Source: Balanoglossus misakiensis
Taxonomy: Eukaryota > Hemichordata
Direction of reading: 5' to 3'
Assembly: GCA_040954595.2 (NCBI GenBank)
Contig: CM082587.2
Location: 6,820,001-6,884,000 of the forward strand
Length of the DNA: 64,000 bases
This document shows positions 55,501 through 64,000 of the stretch, one piece after another. The notes under the pieces were generated by a model. That model did no database searches and was not told where the DNA came from. It saw nothing but the letters and a program-made list of their open reading frames with translations. Within the stretch, counting starts at the first letter, position 1. Each line of letters starts with the position of its first letter. The position numbers and the translations under genes are program-made.

Positions 55501-57129
55501 CAGAACGGGGCCAGGTGCGACGACTACGTCGACTACTACACCTGCGTCTGCCTGCCGTACTACGCGGGCGCGAACTGCGAACTGGACATGAGAACGTGCG
55601 ATCTGAATCTCTGCACGAACGGCGCCACCTGCTCGGACGACGGCGTGGGACGGGGCTTCACCTGTGCGTGCCCCGAGGGATTCGGTGGCGAGTTCTGTCA
55701 GAACTTCATCAATTCGTGCGCCGAACGTCCGTGTAAGAACGGTGGACAGTGTAGTTACATCCACGACTGCGAGTGCGTCGTTTATCCCGACGCTATACTT
55801 GCCTGTGCCGAGAATGCCATATGCGAGCGGGCGAATTGCCCGGTGGGGTGCCGACTCAGGTACCCTCCCGAACGTACGTACGAGTGCGATTGCCCCATCA
55901 ACTACACTGGACCGACGTGTGAGGAAGACTTCAATGAGTGTTCTATGGACCCTCCAGTGTGCGAGAATGGCGGAGTCTGTAGCAACTCCCCGCCTGGTTC
56001 CTACACGTGCACTTGCGACACGACCGGCTACACCGGTCGAAACTGCACGGAAAATGTGGATGAATGTAGCCTTGGCAACAATCCGTGCGTCGCTGGAACA
56101 TGCGTGGACACCACGGGTGGATTCCTGTGCATATGCAACAGCGGATACACCGGCGAGAGGTGCGATTCTAACATCGACGAATGCATTGATAACCCGTGTC
56201 TTAACGGCGGGAGGTGCGTCGACGTCTTCGGGTCGTACGAGTGCGACTGCGCCGACACGGGCTACAGAGGAGCCCGCTGCGAAGACGATCTAGACGAATG
56301 CACCGACTCCGACGTGCCCAACCCGTGCGTCTACGGCTCGTGCGAGAACACCGTGGGCAACTACACCTGCGTGTGCCCGGTGGGCGCGGCCGGCCGCCAC
56401 TGCGAGATCCGACTCGACCAGTGCCAGGACAACAACCCGTGCCTGAACAACGGCACCTGCGAGAGCCAGCTCGTGCTGGGCCCCCGGTGTAACTGCAGCG
56501 GCACGGGGTACGGGGGCGAATTCTGCGGCGACAACGTCAACGAATGCACGGCTCAGACCCACCAGTGTCACAATGGCGGAGAGTGTGAAGATATCCCGGG
56601 AAGCTATCTATGCAGATGCAGCTTTTCATACAGAGGTAGAGCATTGACCAAATTTTGTCATTTTCTTTCACACAGTTTCATTCAGCCATAATTTAGCCAA
56701 AAATAATTGCTGGAAACCAATTATATTCATTGGCAAGTGGAAAAATGAAACCAACCTTTGCTTTCAGCCGAAATAATTACAGTGAAAATTACATAATCTT
56801 CAAACTACATGTATGTGATAATTTAAGCCTGCATGTAAACCTACAGGCTACAATGACTGCTGAAGGATATTAACAATACATTTATTTTTGTTTTGGTTCC
56901 AGGTGATTTTTGTGAAATAGCCGCCCAAACGAGCACGTCGCCCGTGGTCTACATAATCCCCATTCTGATCATACTGATCATTTTGCTGATACTGCTGCTG
57001 TATGCCTGGTGGTACGTCCGGAAGACGAGGAAAATGAAAGGCAAATACAACCCGGCCAAAGTTGAACTGGAAACCGGGACGCCGTTGTCCAATATGTTGG
57101 ATGCGGACACCGGCGAGAGACTCATATGA
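34191..57129 (+). CDS. CRB: Crumbs-family apical polarity protein (32 coding exons, 3,123 codons)
   Basis: This is a giant type I membrane protein. Crumbs marks the apical membrane of epithelia and photoreceptors and binds PALS1/Stardust and FERM proteins through its short tail. I chained 32 exons whose phases agree and whose summed length is divisible by three. Ordered domains: signal peptide (residues about 1-24), two laminin-G domains (about 28-400), about 33 EGF repeats (about 415-1683), laminin-G 3, EGF, laminin-G 4, EGF, laminin-G 5 (about 1685-2330), about 17 EGFs (to about 3050), one transmembrane helix (about 3063-3087) and a 36-residue tail ending ERLI. ERLI is the PDZ ligand that defines the family. 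Most EGFs are calcium-binding (D-I/V-D-E-C), and several carry the C-x-S-x-P-C O-glucosylation motif. It is not Notch: there are no LNR or ankyrin repeats. Exons are given in the block entries. Oddities are the N-terminal laminin-G pair, furin-like sites and an altered juxtamembrane motif. Confidence 0.95.
37563..37771. mobile_element. TA-flanked MITE, copy 1 (209 bp)
   Basis: The element lies in Crumbs intron 7. Its terminal inverted repeats begin CTGTAAAACACTTTATTTTC and pair with the mirror sequence at the right end, about 25 bp in all. TA dinucleotides stand on both sides (37561-37562 and 37772-37773), the signature of Tc1/mariner-type insertion. Internal TTTCGCGA motifs recur. It is almost identical to copy 2 at 51072-51278 and in the same orientation. 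There is no ORF. Confidence 0.85.
38167..48512 (+). CDS. CRB: Crumbs block 2: first EGF array, about 33 repeats (exons 8-21)
   Basis: Exons are 38167-38402, 40297-40512, 40981-41103, 41877-42210, 42511-43433, 43842-44045, 44234-44374, 44697-44910, 45300-45571, 45980-46186, 46745-47125, 47563-47790, 47985-48098 and 48294-48512. Most junctions are phase 1 between the fifth and sixth Cys region of an EGF (P-G|F-x-G), the usual place in EGF genes. The 41877-42210/42511 and 44697-44910/45300 junctions are phase 2. Exon 8 opens with an atypical Cys-rich EGF, then NIDDC. Exon 12 (42511-43433) carries eight EGFs without an intron. Calcium-binding D/N-I/V-D/N-E-C repeats dominate, so the array should form a stiff rod outside the cell. 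Confidence 0.93.
45269..45280. repeat. C homopolymer (12) in the tract before Crumbs exon 16
   Basis: A run of 12 C lies about 20 bp before the acceptor at 45299 and forms part of its pyrimidine tract. Confidence 0.8.
49023..52188 (+). CDS. CRB: Crumbs block 3: laminin-G 3, EGF, laminin-G 4, EGF (exons 22-27)
   Basis: Exons are 49023-49234, 49642-49980, 50201-50554, 50899-51064, 51457-51601 and 51965-52188. Laminin-G 3 starts [10 protein letters not shown] and closes with GCLENFILNG. Laminin-G 4 starts [14 protein letters not shown] and closes with [13 protein letters not shown]. Each is followed by one EGF ([11 protein letters not shown] and [11 protein letters not shown]), the alternation known from Crumbs. 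Two tetrabasic furin-like sites occur: RRKR at residues 1718-1721 (49139-49150), in a loop near the start of laminin-G 3, and RKKR at residues 1886-1889 (50270-50281), between laminin-G 3 and the next EGF. A MITE begins right after the donor of the exon ending at 51064. Confidence 0.92.
51072..51278. mobile_element. TA-flanked MITE, copy 2 (207 bp), abutting a splice donor
   Basis: Same family, ends and orientation as the element at 37563-37771, with TA at 51070-51071 and 51279-51280. The preceding exon ends at 51064 and its donor GTAAGT occupies 51065-51070, so the left TA overlaps donor position +6. The donor is intact. The insertion lies entirely in the intron of laminin-G 4. Confidence 0.85.
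51840..51873. repeat. Perfect 12-bp inverted repeat, intronic hairpin
   Basis: CCATGGAGGTAC at 51840-51851 pairs exactly with GTACCTCCATGG at 51862-51873 across a 10-nt loop. It lies between Crumbs exons 26 and 27 and is flanked by two TTCATC copies. Confidence 0.8.
52587..52770. mobile_element. TTAA-flanked MITE, copy B (184 bp)
   Basis: The element lies in Crumbs intron 27. The left end AGGTATACAGTCACC is mirrored at the right end by GGTGACCATATACC, followed by TTAA (52771-52774). The left TTAA is not preserved. It is related to copy A at 26959-27144 through shared internal blocks. There is no ORF. Confidence 0.6.
52837..54274 (+). CDS. CRB: Crumbs block 4: laminin-G 5 and following EGF (exons 28-30)
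   Basis: Exons are 52837-53061, 53330-53518 and 54005-54274, all joined in phase 1. Laminin-G 5 reads [36 protein letters not shown] and closes at [10 protein letters not shown]. An EGF with NPCPPNADC follows, and the exon ends inside the next calcium-binding EGF (VDEC). The first residues of this laminin-G are short compared with laminin-G 3 and 4 (no A-T-F opening). A small upstream exon could therefore have been missed, although direct splicing from 52188 is in phase. Confidence 0.88.
54650..56635 (+). CDS. CRB: Crumbs block 5: single 1,986-bp exon with about 17 EGF repeats (exon 31)
   Basis: One uninterrupted exon of 662 codons, phase 1 at both ends, encodes the membrane-proximal EGFs. 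It is far more GC- and CpG-rich than the rest of the gene, especially 55,080-55,600 and 56,200-56,530. This also produces long meaningless frames on the other strand. Repeats include [34 protein letters not shown] and [10 protein letters not shown]. One repeat around 55749-55915 has extra cysteines and departs from the six-Cys pattern. Confidence 0.95.
56903..57129 (+). CDS. CRB: Crumbs block 6: last exon, transmembrane helix and cytoplasmic tail
   Basis: After the final EGF closure (GDFCE) come about a dozen polar residues, then a 25-residue hydrophobic helix ([15 protein letters not shown] and onward to WWYV) and a 36-residue tail. The tail starts RKTRKMKG, carries GKYNPA at the FERM-binding position, is acidic in its second half and stops after ERLI. 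Its length is close to the 37 residues usual for Crumbs. ERLI should bind the PALS1/Stardust PDZ domain. The Thr and Ser residues that aPKC phosphorylates in fly and vertebrate Crumbs are replaced. Confidence 0.95.
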
Positions 57130-60100
57130 GCGATGAGATCCAGTGACGAGTTTAGAAACTGATTCAGGATCTGTAGTGAACCGCGACATCAGTCTGTTGA
57201 ATTTCTTAACATGGAATGGTCTGGAGACTTATACCCACAAATTTAAAACTGGAGTTCGTGTCTAGGTACCATTGACAGATTTATGAACATGGTACTCGGG
57301 TCTGGGATGACACAGAAACCATCTGTGTGATTGATTACACAGGTGTTTATATGGCAGTATTATTGGATCAAACCTGAAAGCCATTATGGCAGTTTTAATG
57401 GCCAAAGACAGTGACAGGACACTTTTTGTAGTACGCTTACCTCCATCAAATGACAGACAAGCAATTACCTTGGGGTAATATTTATGATGAATTCTTAAAT
57501 ATTTGTGTTAATAGGGAGATGTAAAGGAACAACTCTCAGCCTACTGTAAAACTTTAACATACTACCCGTCAAAATACATTTATTAATGAAGTAAATGTAT
57601 ATTCCAGATTTATGCACAGAATCATGGACTTCCATTGTTTAACCTAAATTGTGACAAAATTTCGATCTGGCCAAAAGAAAGATCCAATTTTTTTCCAATA
57701 TGGTGCTGTTGTGCCCCAACTTGTCCAGGGGTATACTGTACCTGCTGGTATGGAGCGTGGGTTTGAAAAAAATCTAATGACTGATTCTTTAAGTTTAACC
57801 CTCTTACCTCCATGGTCCAGTCCAAATCCATTGTTTTCTATATGGAAAGGTTTAACCCTCTATAGAGGGTTGAAAGGGTTAGGGTATAAATTGATCACCT
57901 TCCATACAAATGCATCATTCACATGGAAATATTCAATGACATTTTCCTGCTTCTGCAAGAGGTCTACAAGAGAAAGACCCACCCACATATCATTACAACA
58001 CCTTAAGTCTTCAAGAAACGAAGAAACAAATGTCTGTGCCAAGCATTTTCTCAGAACATTCCTTGTAAGTTAAAAAAATCTGGAATGTCGGTTTTAGATC
58101 AAAATTTCCAGGATTACAATATGGAGACCTTGTTTGTATATATTGTATCATTCAGGATATCGGCTGAATTTATTTTCTTATTTTCTATATTTATGACAAA
58201 GCATATTCTATAAAGAAAATTTTGTCTTGAACAATCCTGGATCTTTTGGCTAGATATTTCATATGTATTGTCTACAAGAGCTAAAGATTCTTCTAACTTT
58301 AACTGTGGATGTGTATGTTTCTTATAAATATTGAACGTTTTTAGACCTATTTTTTTTTCAGTAACTCACTTTGGTATAAAAAAAGACTGTACAAAGAAAT
58401 GATGGATATCATTCCAAATGTTGTAATATATAGATCATGTATTGAACATAATTTCTGACAAAATCTCTACTAAGTTTGATAAGTACAAAAATCATGCATC
58501 GTTGCAACTAATAAATGTAAACTTTGAATTAATACTGTAACCTTTGAACTGTGAACTGTGAAAGCAATCATGATGAGAAGAAAAGCAATAATATTCATGG
58601 GCACTTCTAAACCCTATCAAGAATTCAGTCTTTACGTGTGCCCCACTTTCTGTAGGGCGTCTCCGAACATAATTTTAATCGTAGAAGTGTGATTGGAATT
58701 TGAAGATACGGGCTGAGTATCTTTTGAGTCAGGTGTACGTCGTTGGGATATGCACTAAAATCTTTTATCAATGGGATACCTAATTTGTTACTGGTTGGCT
58801 GTTGTCTGTTTATTCAGTTGTCTGTTCGATTTTTGATGCAGGCAGTCAGCTGTGTACAGAATCCGTCCTGTACTTTACATACAGCATTTCCTATTCATTG
58901 TGATTTATGTGCATAGTTATGTTAAAGGCCCAATAGCTCCTCAGATTTTGGAGGAAAGTTGTCAGGTATTATGTACCTAATAGCCCCTTTTAGCAGTTAT
59001 CTATGGCTACCATGACACAAGCTTTGATTGAATCTTTCATCTAATTACTAACAAACTCTATGATCTGACATCGGCTATGTTGTCTGTAACATTGATTGTT
59101 GTATTAAATGGTGACAGAGAGATGGGTAGATTTTTGTCAAAGCTACACATTGTCACCTGGCAACCACAACTCAAAATTGAATGGTAGTGAATACAGATGT
59201 CAAATCCCCCCAGAACTTCAAGATTACAAGAATACGGTCTGGATTATATTTCAGTTCAAGACATTCTAAATCTGTAGAAGTCCCTTTAAGTTTTTAAGTC
59301 ATTGTCACCTGCTTGTATTGTTGAATAATCTTATTAACTGATCTGAAACATTCATCATGCATGCAGATACGTGACAATTCATTTTCCTAATTCCTGATCT
59401 TTTTTTTCATCTAAATATTTATGCATTTTTCTAAACTATAATGCGCATATTTATGCATTTTTCTAAACTATATTTAATGCGCCTTTTATTAACCAAGTTT
59501 TGCTAGCTTTGTTTTTACTTATTTATATATGAACTTTCTCAAGAGTTCGAATTCCAATAAATTGTGTTCTTCAACAAGCCACGTTATATGTTAAAATTTA
59601 AAATTTTTAGGGGATGAAGAAGTCTCAAGAACAGAATGAGTTAATAGTGTGTGAATGTATGATATGAAAAGGCCTCCCCAAATGATTATCATCAGAAAAT
59701 TTAGTCATGGTCATGTTGAAATTCCGGCCAAAAACCTTAGCAATATTCAGCTGTACATCAACAGTAGACATTTCCCTTCAGAAAGCATGTTCCTATTTTG
59801 CTGTCAGCACACATTCTGATTGTTGGCCAGCAAAAACAAAAAAATGCTACTCGCCTTATGTATGAGGGCGCACTCCAGAAAATCAACCATACCATTTTGT
59901 CTTTTTTCTTCACCTCCAGTATCCAGTCTCAACAGCTGATTTCAATCAGACAGACACAATCTACACATCATAGGTTTCAGGCAGTTCCATAGCCAATCCA
60001 CCTCTTTAGACTAATTGAAGTGAAAAATGCACATTTCAAGCTTGGTTCTCAATGTGTAAAAGTAATCGCCTTCACTTCGACACTGCCAGTGAGTCAACAG

Positions 60101-60163
60101 GAAACACTGCGATTGAATTCTTCCTCATAGGGAGAGAAAATTCACATACTACATACAAATAAA
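57130..60163 (+). terminator. Crumbs 3' UTR region with three candidate poly(A) signals
   Basis: No coding sequence is seen. AATAAA occurs at 58510-58515, 59556-59561 and 60158-60163, so the 3' UTR could be 1.4, 2.4 or 3.0 kb long. The stretch contains a perfect 18-bp palindrome (AACCCTCTATAGAGGGTT, 57854-57871) and a 32-bp tandem duplication at 59415-59472. The last AATAAA is part of the palindrome AATAAATTTATT. Confidence 0.45.
59415..59472. repeat. 32-bp tandem duplication
   Basis: ATATTTATGCATTTTTCTAA and the bases that follow recur with a 32-bp period (starts 59415 and 59447). It lies in the presumed Crumbs 3' UTR or just beyond. Confidence 0.8.
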
Positions 60164-60169
60164 TTTATT

Positions 60170-61799
60170 AAAATTTTATTAGACAGATGAAAAATTCATA
60201 TACATCAAAGAAGCAAAAAATAATCTGAGTTGATGGTCTCAAAACATTTCATGTGGAATTGATATGTATGTCTAAATCTGTAAGCCGTAATTAAATTACA
60301 TCAACCAATGCAGTCATTCCCCAAGTATTTATAGGGATATATATCTATAAGTTTTTCTTGTTTGTATATATGAAAATTTGAACATTACACATTTTTTGTA
60401 CAGCAACCTGAGATTTGCTCAAATTTAAAAAAATATTTACACTTGTAAATGTTCAATGTAATTTTTGAGTTTAGGATATTACCGGTGCTGGACAATGCTT
60501 CATCATCCAATAGGGGAATACCAGCATAGTAGAATTTTGTTTTTCCAATTGGAGGGTTTACAAATATTTAATCGGTGTCAGTGTGTACAATAGTTTGCAT
60601 CCTATTACCATACAACACAGGATGGGAACTTGTGAAGTGATTTTACCACTTTCTGATTTTTGGATGGTGAGATTTAAAGTCCTTGTAGGACAACTGGTAT
60701 ACATATATATGAAGTAAAACCGTACACCCTATCAAGTTTGGAAATCTTGTTTATACATGGAAAGCTATCTCTAAACACTTCTAAAGCTACTTGCAGGCAG
60801 TATGTAAACTTTTCAGCAATTCAGCGGAGTAAACATTTTTAGTCACTCAGTACCCTACCTGGGAAAGTATATGTATCTAGTAGCACACATATATAGTGAC
60901 CCCCAAGTAATTATAGAATTATTGTACTGTTATGCAATTTAGATTTTACTTTATCTGAAATATTTTGGCAGTTAAAACTTTAAATGTTTTGAATTATTAA
61001 TGTTTGGTAAGACTTTTGGCAAGGTAAAATGGCAATGGTTAAAAAGCAAGATGCTCCATAAAATCACATCAGAATGTCTTATACAGTTCTATTTGTCAAA
61101 GTGTCACAGGTGAGCAAATCCATTATTCCAAAGCTCATAGGTTCAGCAGTTTTTATGAATGAGATGGTAGTTTTGTCACTGCTAGCCAATGACCTGGTGG
61201 ATCTGAAAATGAATTTGCTCACACCTGAGTTATTAAAATTAAAATAAGGTCTGTGATCTTTTGTAAATTTTTGACAACTGCATACAGTGAACATTGTTCA
61301 TCCTTGCAGCTTACATGGTTTGGATGTCTGGTGGATCTGGGGAAAAGAACAATACATCAATGAATTATTTAGAAATAAACAGATTCATCTTTTCAGTGGA
61401 AAAAGACACTTCATCCCATTCCAGACTTGTCCTAGTTTGAATGGATCAAGATATCCACAAAAGAGAAAGAAATCGTATTCGGATAAGGCCCAGACCCAAC
61501 CGAGAATGATCTTTTCATTTTGAATGTTGGAACTCAACTCTAAATAAACACTGCACATTTAAACTTTCTTTAATGTTGGAAAACTGCACGAAATAAAACA
61601 CTTCATTCAACAATAATAATAGTTTAATTTATGTAAAAAAACATACTCAACATTAGTCTACTACATGGACTTGTGTATGCCTACTTGTGTAAGACAGCTA
61701 GGGAAATTGAATACAGTCCAGTCTAATTGAATAACCAAACTGTTCTTTGTATCAGATCCCTCGGGTTATTTGCACAATCAACAGTCTACTCTTAGTCAA
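60170..61799. other. AT-rich intergenic stretch, no gene seen
   Basis: No frame has domain character. The minus-strand frame at 61079-61294 and the plus-strand frame at 61287-61523 look random. If the death-fold gene is spliced beyond 61808, a further exon could hide here, but I could not identify one. Confidence 0.45.
61623..61628 (-). terminator. Poly(A) signal candidate for the minus-strand gene
   Basis: TTTAAT on the plus strand reads ATTAAA on the minus strand, about 170 bp after the stop codon at 61800. TTTATT at 60164-60169 (AATAAA on the minus strand) is the alternative. Confidence 0.35.
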
Positions 61800-62862
61800 T
61801 CATGTACCTTGCACTGGCACAGGCCACTGCTTAAGTTGATGTGCTAGAACACTGCGACCAATAGTGCGCAACAACTGTACTCCAAGTTGTCTCCTCTTTT
61901 CACTGAAGCATCCCTTAACTCTCAGGGCCTTGAACAGATGTCTTGGGTGAGTCATCTGCTCACACTGACGGTCTGTCAGGACAGGAGGACGTATATCACC
62001 CACAGAACACATAGTTTTCATGGCATCGAACTCATCTATGGACAAGGTGAAAAAGGAAATATTAATGAGATAGATGGCACTTTTTAGAGGTTGAGGATGA
62101 TTAAAAACATGTGCATGGTTAAAAAAAGATAATTGCTGGGTTCACATCTAGGCCCATGGCCGGGCAAAAAAAGATCCTGATGATTGTGACAAGATGAGCT
62201 AATCTTTAGTCCTCGTTCACATCATGTTTGGCACAGTTCTGGCACTAGGGTCGGCCACAGACAACCCCTTTCGACTGGAACACAAAATTGTCCAGACAAT
62301 GGCCGGCCTGACCCGTTCACACCTGTTTTGTTACTCAGCCATGTACCTGGCTAGGACAAGGGCCTAGCCTTTTTTTAGTAATGTGAACGGCTTAATTATC
62401 ATACAGATTATAGAGATTATCAATGACACCCTGATCTGACAGGTTTGAAAAGCATACATTCGTTGGGTGGATTTTGTTATTATTTTATGTTAAGAGAAAC
62501 AAATAAGGCAATTAACTTGCACTGATATAAAAATACCAGCTTGGTTGAATAAAATTTCTCCATGAATTTCATTTCTGCACAACTACTGGAATGCAGTGTT
62601 GTTGTTTTTTCACTCATGTTGGTGGCAGCTAGAACATACTGACAATCAGCACAATAATGAAGTTCAGCACTCAAAGATAGTGTAAATTCCCTCTAACACA
62701 ACACATGTTCACATGAAAATTACAAATTGTCTTACCATCGTTGATTTGGGCACAAATGGTTGTTATTACAAACGTCCAAAAGGGGCACAAGGAGTAATTG
62801 ACTTCTCCAATTGTGTCAGCATCCATATTGTCTTCAGCAAGACTGAGTGCTCCACTGGACAT
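61800..62862 (-). CDS. Small death-effector-domain-like protein (2 exons, 120 codons)
   Basis: Exon 1 runs 62862 to 62736 and exon 2 runs 62035 to 61800. The donor is GATG|GTAAGA, the acceptor is TTGTCCATAG, and the junction is phase 1. After about 22 acidic N-terminal residues, the sequence follows the helix pattern of a death effector domain. FWTFVITTICAQI and DEFDAMKTMCSVGDI would be helices 1-2, HLFKALRVKGC helix 4, and RQLGVQLLRTIGRSVLAHQL helices 5-6. In DEDs the end usually carries an R-x-D-L motif; here it is R-S-V-L. DED proteins (FADD, PEA15, caspase-8) assemble apoptotic or inflammatory signalling complexes in the cytoplasm. Read through, it is a lone-domain protein. However, CAAG|GTACAT at 61808-61803 could be a donor leading to further exons. 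The fold call rests on pattern reading only; CARD or pyrin are alternatives. Confidence 0.5.
62138..62392. mobile_element. Possible inverted-repeat element inside the DED-gene intron
   Basis: Near the left border the sequence reads GGTTCACATCTAGGCCCATG with an A7 run nearby. Near the right border GGGCCTAGCC, a T7 run and ATGTGAACGG read as its approximate inverse. Blocks such as GTTCACA recur internally. No target duplication is clear. It may be a degraded MITE. Confidence 0.3.
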
Positions 62863-64000
62863 CTTAAGATTAGGACAGTGACTGTTTCACACTTTAAAAA
62901 AGCATAATAATATATGCAATGTTTCATACAGGCTCCTCTAAGAGTTTAGAATCACATATGCAAGCTTTGTCCCACATGTGAGGTACGACCGCCTATCTTG
63001 ACTACGAGCGATTGCGGCATCTGCCATCTTTCAAGTGATTAGAGATATGAATACGGAGCGGTAATCAAGCGTACCCAGCTAGCATACAACATTTCCATTA
63101 CTAACACAAGTTAACAGCTTCTTGTTTATACTGTGCACGAGCAGAGAAGCCTCAGTGTTCTGGTTAGAATCGTATCAGTGAGAGAAAGTCAGAAGAGTTG
63201 ACAGACAACAAACTTATTCAGTTTCTTAGCTGCAATGATTGTAGCGGGTGCTGCTAGGTTGACTGGTGTGTTCGCAGCTATCAGTTTCTATGAGTATCAT
63301 ATAATTATTACTAAACTTTCCCTGAATCTATACCTTGTGCTGGTAGTACATGTACTTTCATGATATACAATGTATGGTATTAATTTAATAATGTTTATGT
63401 GTAGTGTGGGGTGATATGTTTGAATTATCACGACAGCAAAGGTAAACTTGCAGTCTTTGGACTGAGCGCGCAAAGTGGGCGTGTCCATTATCACTCATTA
63501 AGTATTCAAAAAGGCTGACTACGTTGTCGAGTGTCCGGAAAATTACGGTCGGAAACAGAAATTACAAGTAGAAGTGTCTCCAACACGAAAAAAATCCAGC
63601 GAGCTTAGCTTTTAAAAAAGAACTGGCATTAGTAAGTTCCTTACTCGCTGTGACAAATCCAAAAACCGACATGATTTTTTTACAAAAATTTACTCAGATA
63701 AAACAACAACACTTGAATTTACCAGCCCCGCACTGCAAATTGCAGGGCGATGCCTATGGAACTGACCAAAATTTGACAGATCGTGGTTGCTAAAATGGTG
63801 CTGGTGCAATATTTGAACATATACAGCACGCAACGAAACCTGCCGATTCCCAGACGACTTTCTCTGACCAATAAACCTCAATTAGGGACCGTTCAGTTTT
63901 TACGGCTGGGGGGGGGGGGGTTGGCAAGTTTGTGTCCTGGGTTTTCAAAATCAGGCCGACCCCCCCCTTCACCGAGGACCAAAAAATGATGACCCCCCCT
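62863..64000. other. Window end, no gene seen
   Basis: No supportable exon is seen on either strand. The minus-strand gene's promoter should lie here, between 62,870 and about 63,500, but no distinctive core element stands out. An AG at 62863-62864 (minus strand CTTAAG|ATG) could be an acceptor for a 5' non-coding exon. Confidence 0.4.
63881..64000. repeat. Edge of a probable interspersed repeat with G/C runs
   Basis: From ATTAGGGACCGTTCAG the sequence continues into a 13-base G run at 63908-63920, then C7 and C6 runs to the window end. I remember an AGGGACCGTTCA start followed by G-rich sequence as a common dispersed repeat in marine invertebrate genomes. That memory, not a second copy in this window, is the basis. 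Confidence 0.35.

Noticed and set aside
55074-55736. 220-codon Arg/Pro-rich frame on the plus strand
   Set aside because: Out-of-frame reading of Crumbs exon 31; the EGF frame covers it.
54559-55764. 401-codon open frame on the minus strand
   Set aside because: It is exactly antisense to the GC-rich EGF exon of Crumbs. High third-position GC removes stop codons on the opposite strand; the translation is Ala/Val/Arg-rich with no domain.
38167-56635. Notch, Slit, Jagged or Eyes-shut as the identity of the EGF gene
   Set aside because: No LNR, ankyrin, leucine-rich or DSL modules; the alternating EGF/laminin-G block, single helix and ERLI tail are Crumbs.
57854-57871. Perfect 18-bp palindrome AACCCTCTATAGAGGGTT
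   Set aside because: Too short, with no flanking duplication or second copy, to be called an element; noted in the 3' UTR entry only.

Overview
This window is nuclear DNA from an invertebrate animal. It has spliced genes with GT-AG introns of a few hundred bases, AT-rich introns around more GC-rich exons, many microsatellites and short inverted-repeat transposon remnants. The gene content is bilaterian: a Gfi1-type zinc-finger repressor, an SLC16 monocarboxylate transporter and a very large Crumbs polarity protein. A marine deuterostome or lophotrochozoan is my best guess (the palindrome TAGGCCTA recurs, as I remember from such genomes), but the phylum cannot be fixed from the sequence alone.

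Layout. Positions 1-13,100 hold no gene I can support, only simple repeats and one striking 75-bp foldback element flanked by 9-bp direct repeats (4514-4606). Gfi1 lies on the + strand at 13,310-16,729: four coding exons, 408 residues, an N-terminal SNAG motif and six C2H2 fingers. An octamer and a TATA-like box lie upstream. About 11.4 kb of apparently non-coding DNA follows. It includes a good CTCF-like site just past Gfi1 and one copy of a TTAA-flanked MITE. The SLC16 transporter lies at 28,669-30,824 (+): four coding exons, 468 residues.

The Crumbs gene fills 34,191-57,129 (+), with a possible 5' non-coding exon at 31,496-31,539. I could chain 32 coding exons with consistent splice phases into an open frame of 3,123 codons. 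In order it encodes a signal peptide, two N-terminal laminin-G domains, about 33 EGF repeats, three further laminin-G domains separated by single EGFs, about 17 more EGFs, one transmembrane helix and a 36-residue tail ending in ERLI. Three things set it apart from textbook Crumbs: the N-terminal laminin-G pair, two furin-like basic sites around laminin-G 3, and a juxtamembrane FERM-binding motif that has lost its Thr/Ser residues (G-K-Y-N-P-A instead of G-T-Y-S-P-S). Two copies of a TA-flanked MITE sit in its introns, one touching a splice donor.

Downstream and convergent, at 62,862-61,800 (-), two exons encode a 120-residue protein that reads like a single death-effector domain. A perfect palindrome, AATAAATTTATT, lies between the two genes and could be a poly(A) signal for both strands. 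The window closes in repeat-rich DNA.

The genes do not form an operon. Gfi1 and Crumbs may reflect an old chromosomal linkage, because as I recall their human paralogues pair up on chromosomes 1 and 9. All exon borders were read by eye from splice consensus and reading-frame phase; no alignment or transcript was available.
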